From Nocardiopsis_B mangrovi (GTDB lineage Bacteria > Actinomycetota > Actinomycetes > Streptosporangiales > Streptosporangiaceae): a stretch of DNA of 64,000 nucleotides. Under the pieces are notes generated by a model, which was given only the letters and a program-made list of their open reading frames with translations, was not told the DNA's origin and made no database searches. Numbering within the stretch: the first letter of the stretch is position 1; each line of letters opens with the position of its first letter. The DNA lies in contig NZ_JBHSFQ010000009.1 in assembly GCF_042653925.1 (NCBI RefSeq), positions 1 through 64,000 of the forward strand, given 5' to 3'. Positions 50,538 to 59,444 of this stretch are shown here, piece after piece. A program made the position numbers and the translations under genes.

Positions 50538-51302
50538 TCAGCCCGCGGTGCGGTAGTGGTAGCGGTGGATCTCGCCGAAGCCCGCCCGTTCATACAGCCG
50601 GACGGCCGGGAGGTTGTCCCGCTCGACCTGGAGATACATGCGGTCGGCCCCCTGCGTGGCGGCCCATCCGGCCAGGGCCGTGAGCACCTCGCGGCCCGCG
50701 CCCCTTCCCCGCGCCTCGGGGGCCGTGGCCATACCGAACACGCCCGCCCAGCCGGAGTCGGCCACGGCGCGGCCGACGGCGACGACGTCGTCGCCGACCA
50801 CCGCACGCGCGAACGCGCACGGCCGGTCCACCCGGTCGAGCATGTGCCACGCGGCGCAGGGGTCGCCGCCGTGCAGGGCGTGCGCGGTCTCGAACCACGC
50901 GCGCGCCGGATGGTCGTCGATCCGGATCTCGATGGCGCCCGCCGGCGCGTTCGCGGCGACGCGTGCGACCGGTGCCGCCTGCAATGACACCGTCCGCTCC
51001 CGGCGGTAGCCGCGATCCGCCAGGACCGTGTCGAGCCCGTCGGGACACACGGTCGGGGTGATCTGGAACCGCGCCTTCGCGCGGCGGCCGGCGTAGAACC
51101 CCTCGGCCCTGGTGATCCTCTCCGCCAGATCGCGCGGCCCGGCACCGCCGTGCGGCAGCACCGTCCCCACCCACCAGGAGCAGCCCGGGGCGTGGCGCAG
51201 CCACCATCCGTCGGCGTCCTCGACCTGCGCCGCGGGAAGCGCCCGGGCCGCCCTCTCTTGAAGGCCCCGCACCACTTCCGCGCCGTTCATGGCGGATGGC
51301 AT
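50538..51302 (-). CDS. GNAT-family N-acetyltransferase
   Basis: The 254-residue protein ends with a GNAT domain: AGVFGMATAPEARGRGAGREVLTALAGWA (acetyl-CoA-binding motif A) and YLQVERDNLPAVRLYERAGFGEIHRYHYRT. The N-terminal half (about 1-120) is a second, degenerate GNAT-like or unrelated domain with WWLRHAPGCSWWVGTVLP. The substrate is unknown. Starts at 51302, 51290 and 51314 are possible; GAGGGAG lies 12 bases before 51302. Confidence 0.85.
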   Translation of the reverse strand: MPSAMNGAEVVRGLQERAARALPAAQVEDADGWWLRHAPGCSWWVGTVLPHGGAGPRDLAERITRAEGFYAGRRAKARFQITPTVCPDGLDTVLADRGYRRERTVSLQAAPVARVAANAPAGAIEIRIDDHPARAWFETAHALHGGDPCAAWHMLDRVDRPCAFARAVVGDDVVAVGRAVADSGWAGVFGMATAPEARGRGAGREVLTALAGWAATQGADRMYLQVERDNLPAVRLYERAGFGEIHRYHYRTAG

Positions 51303-51599
51303 CGAAACGCACACTCCCTCTACGACCGGACAGCGTCGGATCCCCTCTCGGGCAAGCTATAGGTAGTGGCCCCCTTCGCAGGGAGCCGCGTTCCGAAACC
51401 TGCCATACGTCCCCGTGGGCCGCCGCGCGCGGGAGTGGGACGGTGGGGCGCGCGACGGGCCGCGCGCACGCCACCGCCCCGAGGCGGCGATAAGGGCCGC
51501 CCCCCGGGGGATAAGGGGCGGCCCGGCCTGCGAGGGCGGCGCGTCCGCCGCGGTGGCGGTGGCGATCGTCTCGGGCGGTGTCCTCTTCGGCGGCGCGGA

Positions 51600-52274
51600 T
51601 CAGGCGATCGCGGCGCGGACGCCGTCGATCACGCCCCGATCGGACATCATCGAGATGTGCTCCAGGCAGCCCGTCCGGTTATTGGTCGCTCCGTCCAGTA
51701 CCGTGCTGCTCACCGGCGAGATGACGATGTCGCACGGGGAGCGGAAGGTCGTGTAGGCGACGCCGCCGGGCGTGGGGTCGCCGGCGTTGAGCTCCGACAG
51801 GAACGAGGACCCCTGCTCCATCTCCCGGCAGGCGGGCAGCGCGATCGAGCACAGGCCGGCCACCCTGGTGCCGTTGTTGGGGCCGCCGATGGAGACCCAG
51901 TCGTCCACCGTGTCGGTGCCGCCGAGGAACCGGATGTACCAGCGGGACGGCAGCCCGCCCATGGAGTGGGTGACGATGTCGACCTTGGCGGCCCCGGTGG
52001 CGGACCGCACGTCGTCGACGAAGCCCGCGAGTTCGCCGGCGGTGGTGGCGTTGGATTGCGCGGAGTTGTAGGTGAACACGTGCAGCCGGTCGGCGGGGTA
52101 GCCGTTGTCCTGCAAGTCATTCCGCATGGCGGACCACTGCGAGCCCTTCCCGGCGAAACCGTGCACGAACACGACCGGATCCGGCGCCGCCGCCTGGGCC
52201 GCCGCGGCGGGGGCGAGGGACAGGGCGGTCGCCGCGGCGGCCAGGCCGCACAGCAGGGAGGCGATGCGACGCAT
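51600..52274 (-). CDS. Secreted lipase/esterase (alpha/beta hydrolase)
   Basis: The 224-residue precursor has a signal peptide (RRIASLLCGLAAAATALSLAPAAAAQA). The mature part has VVFVHGFAGKGSQW (oxyanion region), VDIVTHSMGGLPSR with the nucleophile Ser, SPCDIVISP with Asp and CLEHISMM with His, as in small Bacillus LipA-like and class 2 lipases. It would hydrolyse esters outside the cell. The ATG has GAGGAG upstream. It is divergent from the large LuxR regulator. Confidence 0.9.
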   Translation of the reverse strand: MRRIASLLCGLAAAATALSLAPAAAAQAAAPDPVVFVHGFAGKGSQWSAMRNDLQDNGYPADRLHVFTYNSAQSNATTAGELAGFVDDVRSATGAAKVDIVTHSMGGLPSRWYIRFLGGTDTVDDWVSIGGPNNGTRVAGLCSIALPACREMEQGSSFLSELNAGDPTPGGVAYTTFRSPCDIVISPVSSTVLDGATNNRTGCLEHISMMSDRGVIDGVRAAIA

Positions 52275-52389
52275 GTCAGCTCCTCGAACGGGGGATTCGG
52301 GAGCAGTCTCAGCCGGTCGGCCGGGCCGCCGCATCGGTGAAATCGCCAGTCGGGTTTACGGTTACTTTACGGACGGGTAACTTACCCAT

Positions 52390-55300
52390 GTGTCTGATGT
52401 GTCCCCGATCACATCCCCCGTGCGCCTCCTCGGCCGCGACCGCGAGCTCGGCGTCACCGGAGCCCTCCTCGACGCCGCGCGCGACGGACACGGCGGCGCG
52501 CTGCTCGTCACGGGCGAGCCCGGCATCGGCAGGACCGCGCTCCTGGACCACCTCCGCGCGACAGCGGACGACGTCCGCACGCTGGCCATCCGCGGCGTCC
52601 CCACGGAGGCGGCCCTGCCCTACGCCGGGCTGCACCGGCTGCTGCGCCCCCTGACCGACCTGATCCCCGCACTGCCCGCCGCGCAGCGCGACGCCCTCAC
52701 CCGCACCCTGGACTCCGGTACCGCCGGGGCGCACGGCACCGCCTACCTGCTCTCCGTCGCCGTGCTCGGGCTGCTCACCGCGGCCGCCCGGGAGACACCG
52801 CTGCTCGTCTGCGTCGACGACGCCCACCACCTCGACGCCGCCTCCCTGGACGCCCTCGCCTTCGCCGCCCGCCGGGCCGACACCGAACCCGCCGCGCTGG
52901 TCTTCACCGCGCGCGACGGCCGCGACGGCGACGACCTCCCGGTCGCCGGCGTGCCGCTGCTGCGCCTGAGCCGCCTCGGCGACGACGACATACGCGCCGT
53001 TCTCGCAGAGCTCGCCGAGACCGCCGCGGCCCCCACGGTGAGCGAACCCGTCCTGCGGCGCGTGGCCGGGGCGGCCGGCGGCAACCCGCAGGCCGCCGTC
53101 GAACTCGCAGCCTCGCTCTCCGCCACCCAGCTGGCCGGGCAGGCGCCGTTGCCGAGGACCCTCCGGCCCCGCGGCCGGCTGTGGCACACCCACGCCGGCG
53201 CCATCGCCCGGCTGCCCGCCGACACGCGCCGACTCCTGCTGATCACGGCGGCGGCCGAGGAGGACACCGAGATCGAGCCCGCGTTCCTCGTGCTGGCCGC
53301 GCAGCGCATGGGGATCGACGTCGGGGCGCTGGAGCCCGCGGAGGACGCCGGGCTCGTCCACGTGCACGACGACGCGGTGGTCTTCCGCCACCCCCTCGTC
53401 CGCTCCGCCGCCTACGACGGCGGCGGCCTCGCCGGCCGCCGCGCGGCCCACGTCCTGCTCGCCGATGTCTTCGACGCCCACGGCCGCCCCGTCCGCGCCG
53501 CCTGGCACCGCGCCGCCACCGCCCTGCACGCCGATGAGGACAGCGCGGCGGAACTGGAGCAGGTGGCGGTGCGCGAGCGCGGCCGCAGCGGCTACGCGGT
53601 CTCCTCCCGATTCCTCGAACGCGCCGGGGAACTCACCCCCGCCCCCGGGGCACGCGCCGCCCGGCTGACCGAGGCGGCACGCGACGCCTGGCTCTCGGGC
53701 GGGCCCCGCCGCGCCCGCGTCCTCCTCGACCGGGTCCGCGCGCTCGACCCGGGTGACACCGACGACGTGGGAGTCGGTGGCGGCGGGCCGCGACGGCCCG
53801 GTGAGTCCGACGAGCTGCTGGGCCGCGCCGAACTGCTGCGCGGCGACATCGAACTGCGCGCCGGAATCGCCGTCGACGCCCACGAGGCGCTGAGCGCGGC
53901 GGCCGAGCGCCTGCTGCCCCACCGCCGCGACCTCGCCTTGCGAGCCCTCCTCCAAGCGGGAGAGGCGAGCTGCCTGGCGGGCGACCACGCCCGCTACTTC
54001 GCCACCGCGGACCGCATGGCCGCGCTGCGACGGCCCGGCGACACCGCCGCCGAGACCGGCATCATGTTCGACTTCGTGGCGGGCAAGGCCGCCATGCTCC
54101 GCGGAGACCACCGCGATGCGATCGCCCCCTTGAAGCGTGCCATCGCCGGCGCCGAACGGCTGGGCGATCCGGCCGCGCTGGTGTGGGGCGGCGTCAGCGG
54201 CCTGCTCCTGGGCGATCCCGTGCGCGCCCACACCCTCACGACGCGCGCCGTGGCGGCGGCGCGGCGGGTCGGAGCGCTCTCGGTCGTCCCGCTGGCGCTG
54301 GAGTACCAGTGCTACGCCGAACTGTGGATGGGGCGGCTCGCCCAGGTGGACGAGGCCGCGCGCGAGGGGTTGCAGCTGGCCGAGGAGACCGGGCAGCACA
54401 ACTGCGCGGGCCACCACCGGGCCGCCCTGGCGATGGTCGCGGCGATGACCGGCGACGCGGAGGGCTGCCGCGCGCACGCCGCTGCGGCGCTGGACCTCGC
54501 CGCAGCCCACGACCTCGGGCTTCCGGCGGCCTTGGCGACGTGGGCGCTGGCCCGCCTGGACCTCGCGGGAGGGCGGACCGCGGAGGCCGCGATCCGGCTG
54601 CGCACCCTGGCCTCGGCCGGCCCGGGACGCGGCCACATCGCCGTGCGGCTCCTCAGTACCCCGGACTACATCGAAGCCGCCGTCCGCACCGGCGACCCGT
54701 CCCGCGCCCGGTCGTCGCTGCGCTCGTTCCAGGCATGGGCCGACGCGACGGAGAGCGAGGGCACCCGCGCGGTGGCGGCGCGATGCCTCGGCCTGCTCGC
54801 CGAGGCCGACCCGGGCGGATCGACCTCAGGGAGGAGAGCGGCGGGAAGGGGGAGGAGAAGAGAGGCCGCGGACACCGTCGGCACGACCGGCAACGACGCG
54901 GGCGAGCAGGTGTCCGGCGACCGAGGAAACCGAGGAAAGTGTCGAGGAGACCGGGAAAGCGGCCTGGATACCCGCGAGAGCGGCATCGACGACCGGAGCA
55001 GCATCGAAGACCAGGGGAGCGGCGGAGGGGTCGAGGAAGCGGTGGCGCGCTTCGGCGAGGCCATGGGCCTGCACCGACGCGGCTACTGGGATGTGGAGCG
55101 GGCACGTACCGAACTACTCCTCGGCAACGCACTGCGCCGTGCCCGCCGCCCCCGGGAAGCCCGCGACCACCTGCACGCGGCCCTGGAGACCTTCGAGCGC
55201 GTCGGCGCCCGGCCGTGGGCCCGCCAGACCCGCGCCGAACTCCGCGCGACCGGCGAACCCGCGCGTTCCGATGGCCACGCCGTCCACGAGGCCCTGAGCC

Positions 55301-55476
55301 CTCAGCAACTCCAGATCGCCCACCTCGTCGCAGAAGGCGCCACGAACAGGGAAGCAGCGGCCCGCCTCTACCTCAGCCCCCGCACCGTCGACCACCACCT
55401 CCGCAACATCTTCACCAAACTCGGCATCCGCTCCCGAGTGGAACTGGCCCACCTGATGACCCGCCGAGACGGGTGA
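52390..55476 (+). CDS. Large LuxR-family (LAL) regulator
   Basis: The 1028-residue protein has an N-terminal ATPase with Walker A GEPGIGRT at residues 42-49, where Arg48 replaces the usual Lys, and Walker B LLVCVDDAHHLD. A long helical sensor follows, then a C-terminal LuxR HTH (LSPQQLQIAHLVAEGATNRE, continuing into RLYLSPRTVDHHLRNIF). Between about residues 810 and 877 lies a polar, Gly/Arg/Asp/Ser-rich, purine-rich insert unlike the rest. LAL regulators activate secondary metabolism or sugar genes. Start GTG at 52390 is tentative. The divergent lipase is a possible target. Confidence 0.9.
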   Translation: MSDVSPITSPVRLLGRDRELGVTGALLDAARDGHGGALLVTGEPGIGRTALLDHLRATADDVRTLAIRGVPTEAALPYAGLHRLLRPLTDLIPALPAAQRDALTRTLDSGTAGAHGTAYLLSVAVLGLLTAAARETPLLVCVDDAHHLDAASLDALAFAARRADTEPAALVFTARDGRDGDDLPVAGVPLLRLSRLGDDDIRAVLAELAETAAAPTVSEPVLRRVAGAAGGNPQAAVELAASLSATQLAGQAPLPRTLRPRGRLWHTHAGAIARLPADTRRLLLITAAAEEDTEIEPAFLVLAAQRMGIDVGALEPAEDAGLVHVHDDAVVFRHPLVRSAAYDGGGLAGRRAAHVLLADVFDAHGRPVRAAWHRAATALHADEDSAAELEQVAVRERGRSGYAVSSRFLERAGELTPAPGARAARLTEAARDAWLSGGPRRARVLLDRVRALDPGDTDDVGVGGGGPRRPGESDELLGRAELLRGDIELRAGIAVDAHEALSAAAERLLPHRRDLALRALLQAGEASCLAGDHARYFATADRMAALRRPGDTAAETGIMFDFVAGKAAMLRGDHRDAIAPLKRAIAGAERLGDPAALVWGGVSGLLLGDPVRAHTLTTRAVAAARRVGALSVVPLALEYQCYAELWMGRLAQVDEAAREGLQLAEETGQHNCAGHHRAALAMVAAMTGDAEGCRAHAAAALDLAAAHDLGLPAALATWALARLDLAGGRTAEAAIRLRTLASAGPGRGHIAVRLLSTPDYIEAAVRTGDPSRARSSLRSFQAWADATESEGTRAVAARCLGLLAEADPGGSTSGRRAAGRGRRREAADTVGTTGNDAGEQVSGDRGNRGKCRGDRESGLDTRESGIDDRSSIEDQGSGGGVEEAVARFGEAMGLHRRGYWDVERARTELLLGNALRRARRPREARDHLHAALETFERVGARPWARQTRAELRATGEPARSDGHAVHEALSPQQLQIAHLVAEGATNREAAARLYLSPRTVDHHLRNIFTKLGIRSRVELAHLMTRRDG

Positions 55477-55522
55477 CGGACGGCGTCTCCCACGGCTCGC
55501 GATGCGATCAGCCGGAACCGCG

Positions 55523-55733
55523 GATGGATCCCCGCAAATGCGGGGCGGACCAGCTCGATCTCGGCCTCGCGGAGGATTTCGCCGGTTCATCCCCGCGCCT
55601 GCGGGGCGGACACGGACGGGCAGATCAGGCATGGGTCACGCAGCGGTTCATCCCCGCGCCTGCGGGGCGGACCTTTCGAGGCGGTTAGCATCATCGGGAG
55701 TCTCCGGTTCATCCCCGCGCCTGCGGGGCGGAC
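55523..55733 (-). CRISPR. CRISPR array 1, type I-E (4 repeats, 3 spacers)
   Basis: Repeats of 28 bases at 55523-55550 (degenerate), 55584-55611, 55645-55672 and 55706-55733 are separated by three 33-base spacers, giving a 61-base period. On the plus strand each repeat runs GGTTCATCCCCGCG then CCTGCGGGGCGGAC. On the minus strand the stem is CCCCGC/GCGGGG with loop AGGC, as processed by Cas6e. The mutated leftmost repeat marks the old, leader-distal end, so the array reads leftward. Confidence 0.95.
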
Positions 55734-55775
55734 ACTGAGTGAGCTGGGGGTTTGTGGCGGCCGAATACCGTTCGG
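55734..55775 (-). promoter_or_regulatory. Leader of CRISPR array 1
   Basis: The 42 bases abutting the last repeat of array 1 match the bases next to array 2 (60822-60863) at 40 of 42 positions without gaps. Conservation of non-coding sequence at the leader end of both arrays identifies it as the leader. The stretch includes CGGCCGAATACCGTTCGG, itself partly palindromic. Confidence 0.85.
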
Positions 55776-55989
55776 GTGTGTGGTCGTGGGTGGTTGGAGC
55801 GGCGACATTACGCTACCTCCGAGGTGCTCTCGGTCGGCGTCTCCGCGGTCGGGACAAAGCCCTGAGTCCGGCTCCGGTGGAGCTGGTGCGCGGGCCCTTT
55901 TCGCGGGGTGGCCTGGGTGGGAGGACCAGCCGGAGTCCGGAAGTTCTCTAGAGCGGTGCGAAATCGGTGCACGACCACTCGTGTTCCGG

Positions 55990-56040
55990 GGGCGGGTATC
56001 GCCGGTGAGCGTCCGGCGTTCAGTGTCGTTGACGGACACC
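55990..56040 (-). pseudogene. Possible cas6e 3'-end relic
   Basis: GCCGGTGAGCGTCCGGCG at 56001-56018 matches the cas6e segment at 60967-60984 in 17 of 18 bases. In translation the region reads VNDTERRTLTGD against VTDPEAFRRTLTGG of Cas6e. It lies beyond the leader of array 1 just as intact cas6e lies beyond the leader of array 2. The similarity is short, so this is a tentative relic. Confidence 0.35.
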
Positions 56041-56179
56041 CTTTCACACCACTGCCCAGCTACCGGGCCCGCGTCGGGGCGGTGGCCGTCGTCCGGGCGG
56101 GTGCCGGGCGGGGCGCGGGTGGTGTGGCCGCTCTCGACCGCCCCTCGCCGCGTAGCCCGGGTTCTGCGACGATCGCGCC

Positions 56180-56710
56180 ATGACGACCGCGCTGCTGCTC
56201 ATCAATGTGCAACGCAACATGCTCGAAGGGGAGACCCCCATCCCCAGGGCCGCCTCCGTCGCCCCCGCGCTGAGATCACTCCTGGACCACGCGCGCGCCG
56301 CGGGGGCGCCCACCGTCCATGTCCACGACGACGACCCGGCCGGTCAACCCGATGCGCCGCACCCGCACGGTTGGGGGCCGGTCTTCCGCGTGCTCCCCTG
56401 GGAGCCGGTGGTCCGCGCCTCCGGTCCCGACGCCTTCTCCGGCACCCGGCTCGCCTCGATCCTGCAGGAACTCGGCGTGCACCGGTTGGTGGTCGCGGGC
56501 CTGCGCAGCGAGGACCGGATCGCCGCGACCGGACACGCGGCGCTGCGCCGCGGATTCGATGTCGTCATCGCTTCCGGCGCCCACACCACCACCCACGACC
56601 GGACGACCGGCGGCGCCGCCGTGATCGAGGCCGGTACCGAGGATGATCTCAGCGCCGCGGGCGCCAAGATCATCGATGCCGACACCATCCACTTCGACTG
56701 CTCGCCCTGA
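56180..56710 (+). CDS. Isochorismatase-fold protein lacking the catalytic triad
   Basis: The 176-residue protein has the cysteine-hydrolase layout (ALLLINVQRNML, VVRASGPDAFSGTRLASIL, LGVHRLVVAGLRSEDRIAATGHAALRRGFDVV). The three catalytic positions are all changed: Asp to Asn9, Lys to Arg79, and Cys to Arg113 (GLRSEDR instead of GxxTDxC). It is unlikely to hydrolyse isochorismate-type substrates. It may be a binding protein. It sits between the two CRISPR arrays with no functional link visible. Confidence 0.8.
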   Translation: MTTALLLINVQRNMLEGETPIPRAASVAPALRSLLDHARAAGAPTVHVHDDDPAGQPDAPHPHGWGPVFRVLPWEPVVRASGPDAFSGTRLASILQELGVHRLVVAGLRSEDRIAATGHAALRRGFDVVIASGAHTTTHDRTTGGAAVIEAGTEDDLSAAGAKIIDADTIHFDCSP

Positions 56711-56817
56711 CACGGGCGAGGGGCGCGACGCTCCATGGGACGGGCACGCCGTTCGACCTCGGCCGTGCCCGGTCGGCCCTCCGGCCGCATACCCCGACGC
56801 CTTTGTCGGGCCGTCCG

Positions 56818-56871
56818 GCCGCATTCCGTGCCGCCTCGGCCCCCGTTAGGCGAGGCGGCACGGAATGCGGC
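56818..56871. terminator. 21-bp perfect hairpin between convergent genes
   Basis: GCCGCATTCCGTGCCGCCTC plus one further base (56818-56838) pair perfectly with 56851-56871 around a 12-base loop. It separates the isochorismatase-like gene from the convergent small secreted protein. A second copy of CCGGCCGCAT lies about 35 bases upstream. Confidence 0.8.
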
Positions 56872-56953
56872 GCTCGCATCCGCACCGTCCCTCCCATCGG
56901 CGCCGTGTCCTCCCTGTCCTGCCCCCTCCCGGATCCGGCCCGATATCCGGTGC

Positions 56954-57145
56954 TCAGGCCCCTGGGCCGAAGCTGTAGGGGTCCCACCCGCTCGGCGACG
57001 GCGCCATGCCGTTGTAGAAGCACTCGTTGACATCGTCGGTCCGCCCGACCGCCTCCTCGCACTCGCCGGCGGACGCGGGCGCGGCGGTGAGGATGAGCGC
57101 GGGGGCGATCACGGCCAGTGCGGCCGCCCTGCCGGAAAGCGTCAT
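56954..57145 (-). CDS. Tiny secreted protein
   Basis: The 63-residue precursor has a signal peptide (RAAALAVIAPALILTAAPASA, cleavage after ASA) and a mature part of about 35 residues, ECEEAVGRTDDVNECFYNGM followed by a Pro/Ser/Gly tail. It has two Cys that could form a disulfide. The ATG has GGGAGG directly upstream. No family recognised. Confidence 0.65.
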   Translation of the reverse strand: MTLSGRAAALAVIAPALILTAAPASAGECEEAVGRTDDVNECFYNGMAPSPSGWDPYSFGPGA

Positions 57146-57363
57146 CGGGACCTCCCTGTGATCAGACCCGTGTGATCGGAGTCGGTCTGCTTGCGGCGAG
57201 CCAACCAGCCGCGCCTTTCCTGCCGCCTACAGGACGCTTTCACCGCATCGCGCCACCCGCGCGCAGCCGCCGGGGATCGACGCAGCGGGGGAGGCGTCGG
57301 GATCGCGCAGGACATCACCGGGATGAGCTGGACCTGCCCCGACCTCTGGTGCAGCCTCGAAGC

Positions 57364-58341
57364 ATGAATGATCACACGTCACTGCACGGTATCCACGTCC
57401 CGCTGATCACACCGTTCGACGCCGACGGCGGCATCGCGCTCGACGCACTGGAATCGCTCGCCCATCGGGTGCTCGACGACCGCGCCGCCGGCATCGTGGC
57501 GCTGGGGACGACCGCCGAATCCGGCATGCTCGAACCCGACGAGAAGTCCGCCGTGCTCGACGTGTGCTCGCGGGTCTGCGCGGAGCGGGGAAGAACGCTC
57601 ATCGTCGGCGCGGGCGGCGGCGATACCCGCAAGACCGTGGCCGAGGTGTGGGACCTGCGCAAGCGGCCCGAGATCACCGCGCTGCTGGTCCCGGTGCCGC
57701 AGTACGTCCGCCCTGGCGAGGCGGGGGTGCTCGCCCACTTCGAGCAGGTCGCCGCGCACAGCCCCGTGCCGCTGATCGTCTACAACATCCCGTACCGCAC
57801 CGGACAGCACGTGAGTACGGCGGCGATGCTCCGGCTCGCCGCGATGGACCGGATCATCGGCGTCAAGCACGCGGTCGGCGGCATCGACAAGGACACCGTC
57901 GAGCTGCTGGGCCGCCCCGTCGAGGACTTCGCTGTCCTGGGGGGAGACGACATCTTCATCTCCCCGCTGCTGGCCATGGGCGCGGCGGGCGGCATCCTCG
58001 CCTCGGCGCACCTGCACACCACCGGATTCGCCGACCTCGCCGAAGCCTGGCACAAGGGCGACGCCGCGGGCGCGCGCGGCCTGGGCCACCGCCTGGCGAC
58101 CGTGTCCCGCAGCCTCTTCCGCGAGCCCAGCCCCACCATCCTCAAGGCCGTGCTGCACGCAAAGGGCCGCATCCCTTCACCCGCTGTGCGCCTGCCGCTG
58201 GTACAGCCCACCGAGGACGCGGTCGCCGCCGCACTGGAGACGCTGGAGGCCCTGGACACCGCCGAGGGGGCGGCGGCCGTTCCGCGGCAGAGCGGCTCGA
58301 TGACGTCGGCCGGCGGGCATTCGGTCCCGAGCCGGGGATAG
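57364..58341 (+). CDS. Dihydrodipicolinate-synthase/N-acetylneuraminate-lyase family aldolase
   Basis: The 325-residue protein has the DapA fold landmarks: GIVALGTTAESGMLEPDEK (pyruvate-binding TTxE-like), PLIVYNIPYRTGQHV with catalytic Tyr, and IIGVKHAVGGIDKDTVELL with the Schiff-base Lys. The true lysine-pathway DapA cannot be distinguished from sugar-acid aldolases by sequence alone. A 25-residue tail after about residue 300 is low-complexity. The ATG at 57364 begins the family homology. Confidence 0.88.
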   Translation: MNDHTSLHGIHVPLITPFDADGGIALDALESLAHRVLDDRAAGIVALGTTAESGMLEPDEKSAVLDVCSRVCAERGRTLIVGAGGGDTRKTVAEVWDLRKRPEITALLVPVPQYVRPGEAGVLAHFEQVAAHSPVPLIVYNIPYRTGQHVSTAAMLRLAAMDRIIGVKHAVGGIDKDTVELLGRPVEDFAVLGGDDIFISPLLAMGAAGGILASAHLHTTGFADLAEAWHKGDAAGARGLGHRLATVSRSLFREPSPTILKAVLHAKGRIPSPAVRLPLVQPTEDAVAAALETLEALDTAEGAAAVPRQSGSMTSAGGHSVPSRG

Positions 58342-58756
58342 AGGGCGCCGGGCGGCGGGAGGCGGGACCGGCGCGTGCCGGAGCGCCGTGCTCCGCCGGA
58401 GGGGTGCTGTCTTCCGGGGACGTCCGGGCGGGATCATCCGATGATGGAGTCGCCCGATTCGCGGCTGTGCGGCCTCGCCGCGTGAGCGGATTCGCCGTGG
58501 TGGGCCGGTCATGTGCGGCGGCGGCTCCGGCGAGCCGCGTCGGCGGCCGAGGGCGCCGCCGGACCGGCACCGCGGCGGGGATCGCCGGGGCGCGGCGGCC
58601 CCGGGGGGATCGGGAGGCGGCCCGCGTGCCCTTGGGGGTTCGTCCATGGGGCCGCGGGTGTCGAGAGGGATCGGCGAGCGCGGTGCGGGCCGTTGCGTGG
58701 TGCCGGTGCGCCGTGCCCGGCGCGGTCGAGGGGGGACCGCGGTCGGATCGGCGGGG
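58342..58756. other. 415-bp intergenic region
   Basis: It lies between two convergent genes. It is extremely GC-rich, and I see no gene, repeat array or clear terminator beyond short GC hairpins. Confidence 0.4.
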
Positions 58757-59038
58757 TCAGTGGCGTGCCTGTCTCGCCCACCGTTCGGCGATCAGCCCGT
58801 CCACCAGATCACAGGGGGTCGCGTCGTAGTCGAGGCTGCGGTTGTAGTCGCCGGCGCACGCACCGAGCGCGAACGGGGCGACCTCCGTGTCCTTCAACGG
58901 GATCTCGTAACCGGTGACCGTGGTGATGTGGTGCACCCGCCCGGCCTCGGTCTCCTCGCTGCTGTGGTACTCGATGATGCGTGCCTCGGCCAGACCCGTC
59001 AGGATCTTGCGTTCCATGTCCTTGGGCGGCCACTCCAT
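58757..59038 (-). CDS. Hypothetical protein
   Basis: The 93-residue protein (MEWPPKDMERKILTGLAEAR, then EVAPFALGACAGDYNRSLDY and DATPCDLVDGLIAERWARQ) has ordinary composition and actinomycete codon use, and stands alone. It has no signal peptide or membrane segment. No family was recognised. Coding status rests on sensible amino-acid composition rather than homology. Confidence 0.6.
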   Translation of the reverse strand: MEWPPKDMERKILTGLAEARIIEYHSSEETEAGRVHHITTVTGYEIPLKDTEVAPFALGACAGDYNRSLDYDATPCDLVDGLIAERWARQARH

Positions 59039-59444
59039 GCGTGCTCCCTAGCTCGTCTCTCGCCGCACCAGCTTGCCAGGCCCGGTTGTGCCACAGGCGG
59101 GCTTTCCGCCAGTCCGCGGCGCGTCCCGCGGGCCCGCGGCGGGCCTGGTCGCTCCGCCGGCGCGCGGCGCCCGCGGCCCGGCCGCGGAGCGATTGCGCCG
59201 TCGCCGACGCCGTCCCGCGGGGTCATCCTCCCCACCGGGCCGCACCCGTCATAGGGGGACGCACGCCGTCCCTTCCGCCCCACCGGCGCATGCCCTAACA
59301 CGCCGGATCCGGTGCGTCCACTGTTCCCTGCGGCCACATCCGGCACACGAGTGGGGCGGTGGGACCCGTGCGATCGGCGCCGCGGTTGCGCATACTGCTG
59401 TGCGGAGTGAGATCCCCCTACAACTCAGCGTTAGGTGCGGCAGC
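59039..59444. other. 406-bp divergent intergenic region
   Basis: It separates the hypothetical gene from the PI-PLC gene. The last 60 bases (from about 59385) are less GC-rich, with CATACT as a possible -10 element of the downstream gene. Nothing else was recognised. Confidence 0.4.

Noticed and set aside
50243..50683. Possible gene with a GGAGGAA ribosome site
   Set aside because: The ribosome site is too close to the ATG, the encoded frame is Arg/Pro-rich without a pattern, and it overlaps the opposite GNAT gene.
55740..56179. Extra open frames overlapping array 1 and its flank
   Set aside because: Their translations are built from CRISPR repeats (repeated RPAGAGMNR-like strings) and are not proteins.
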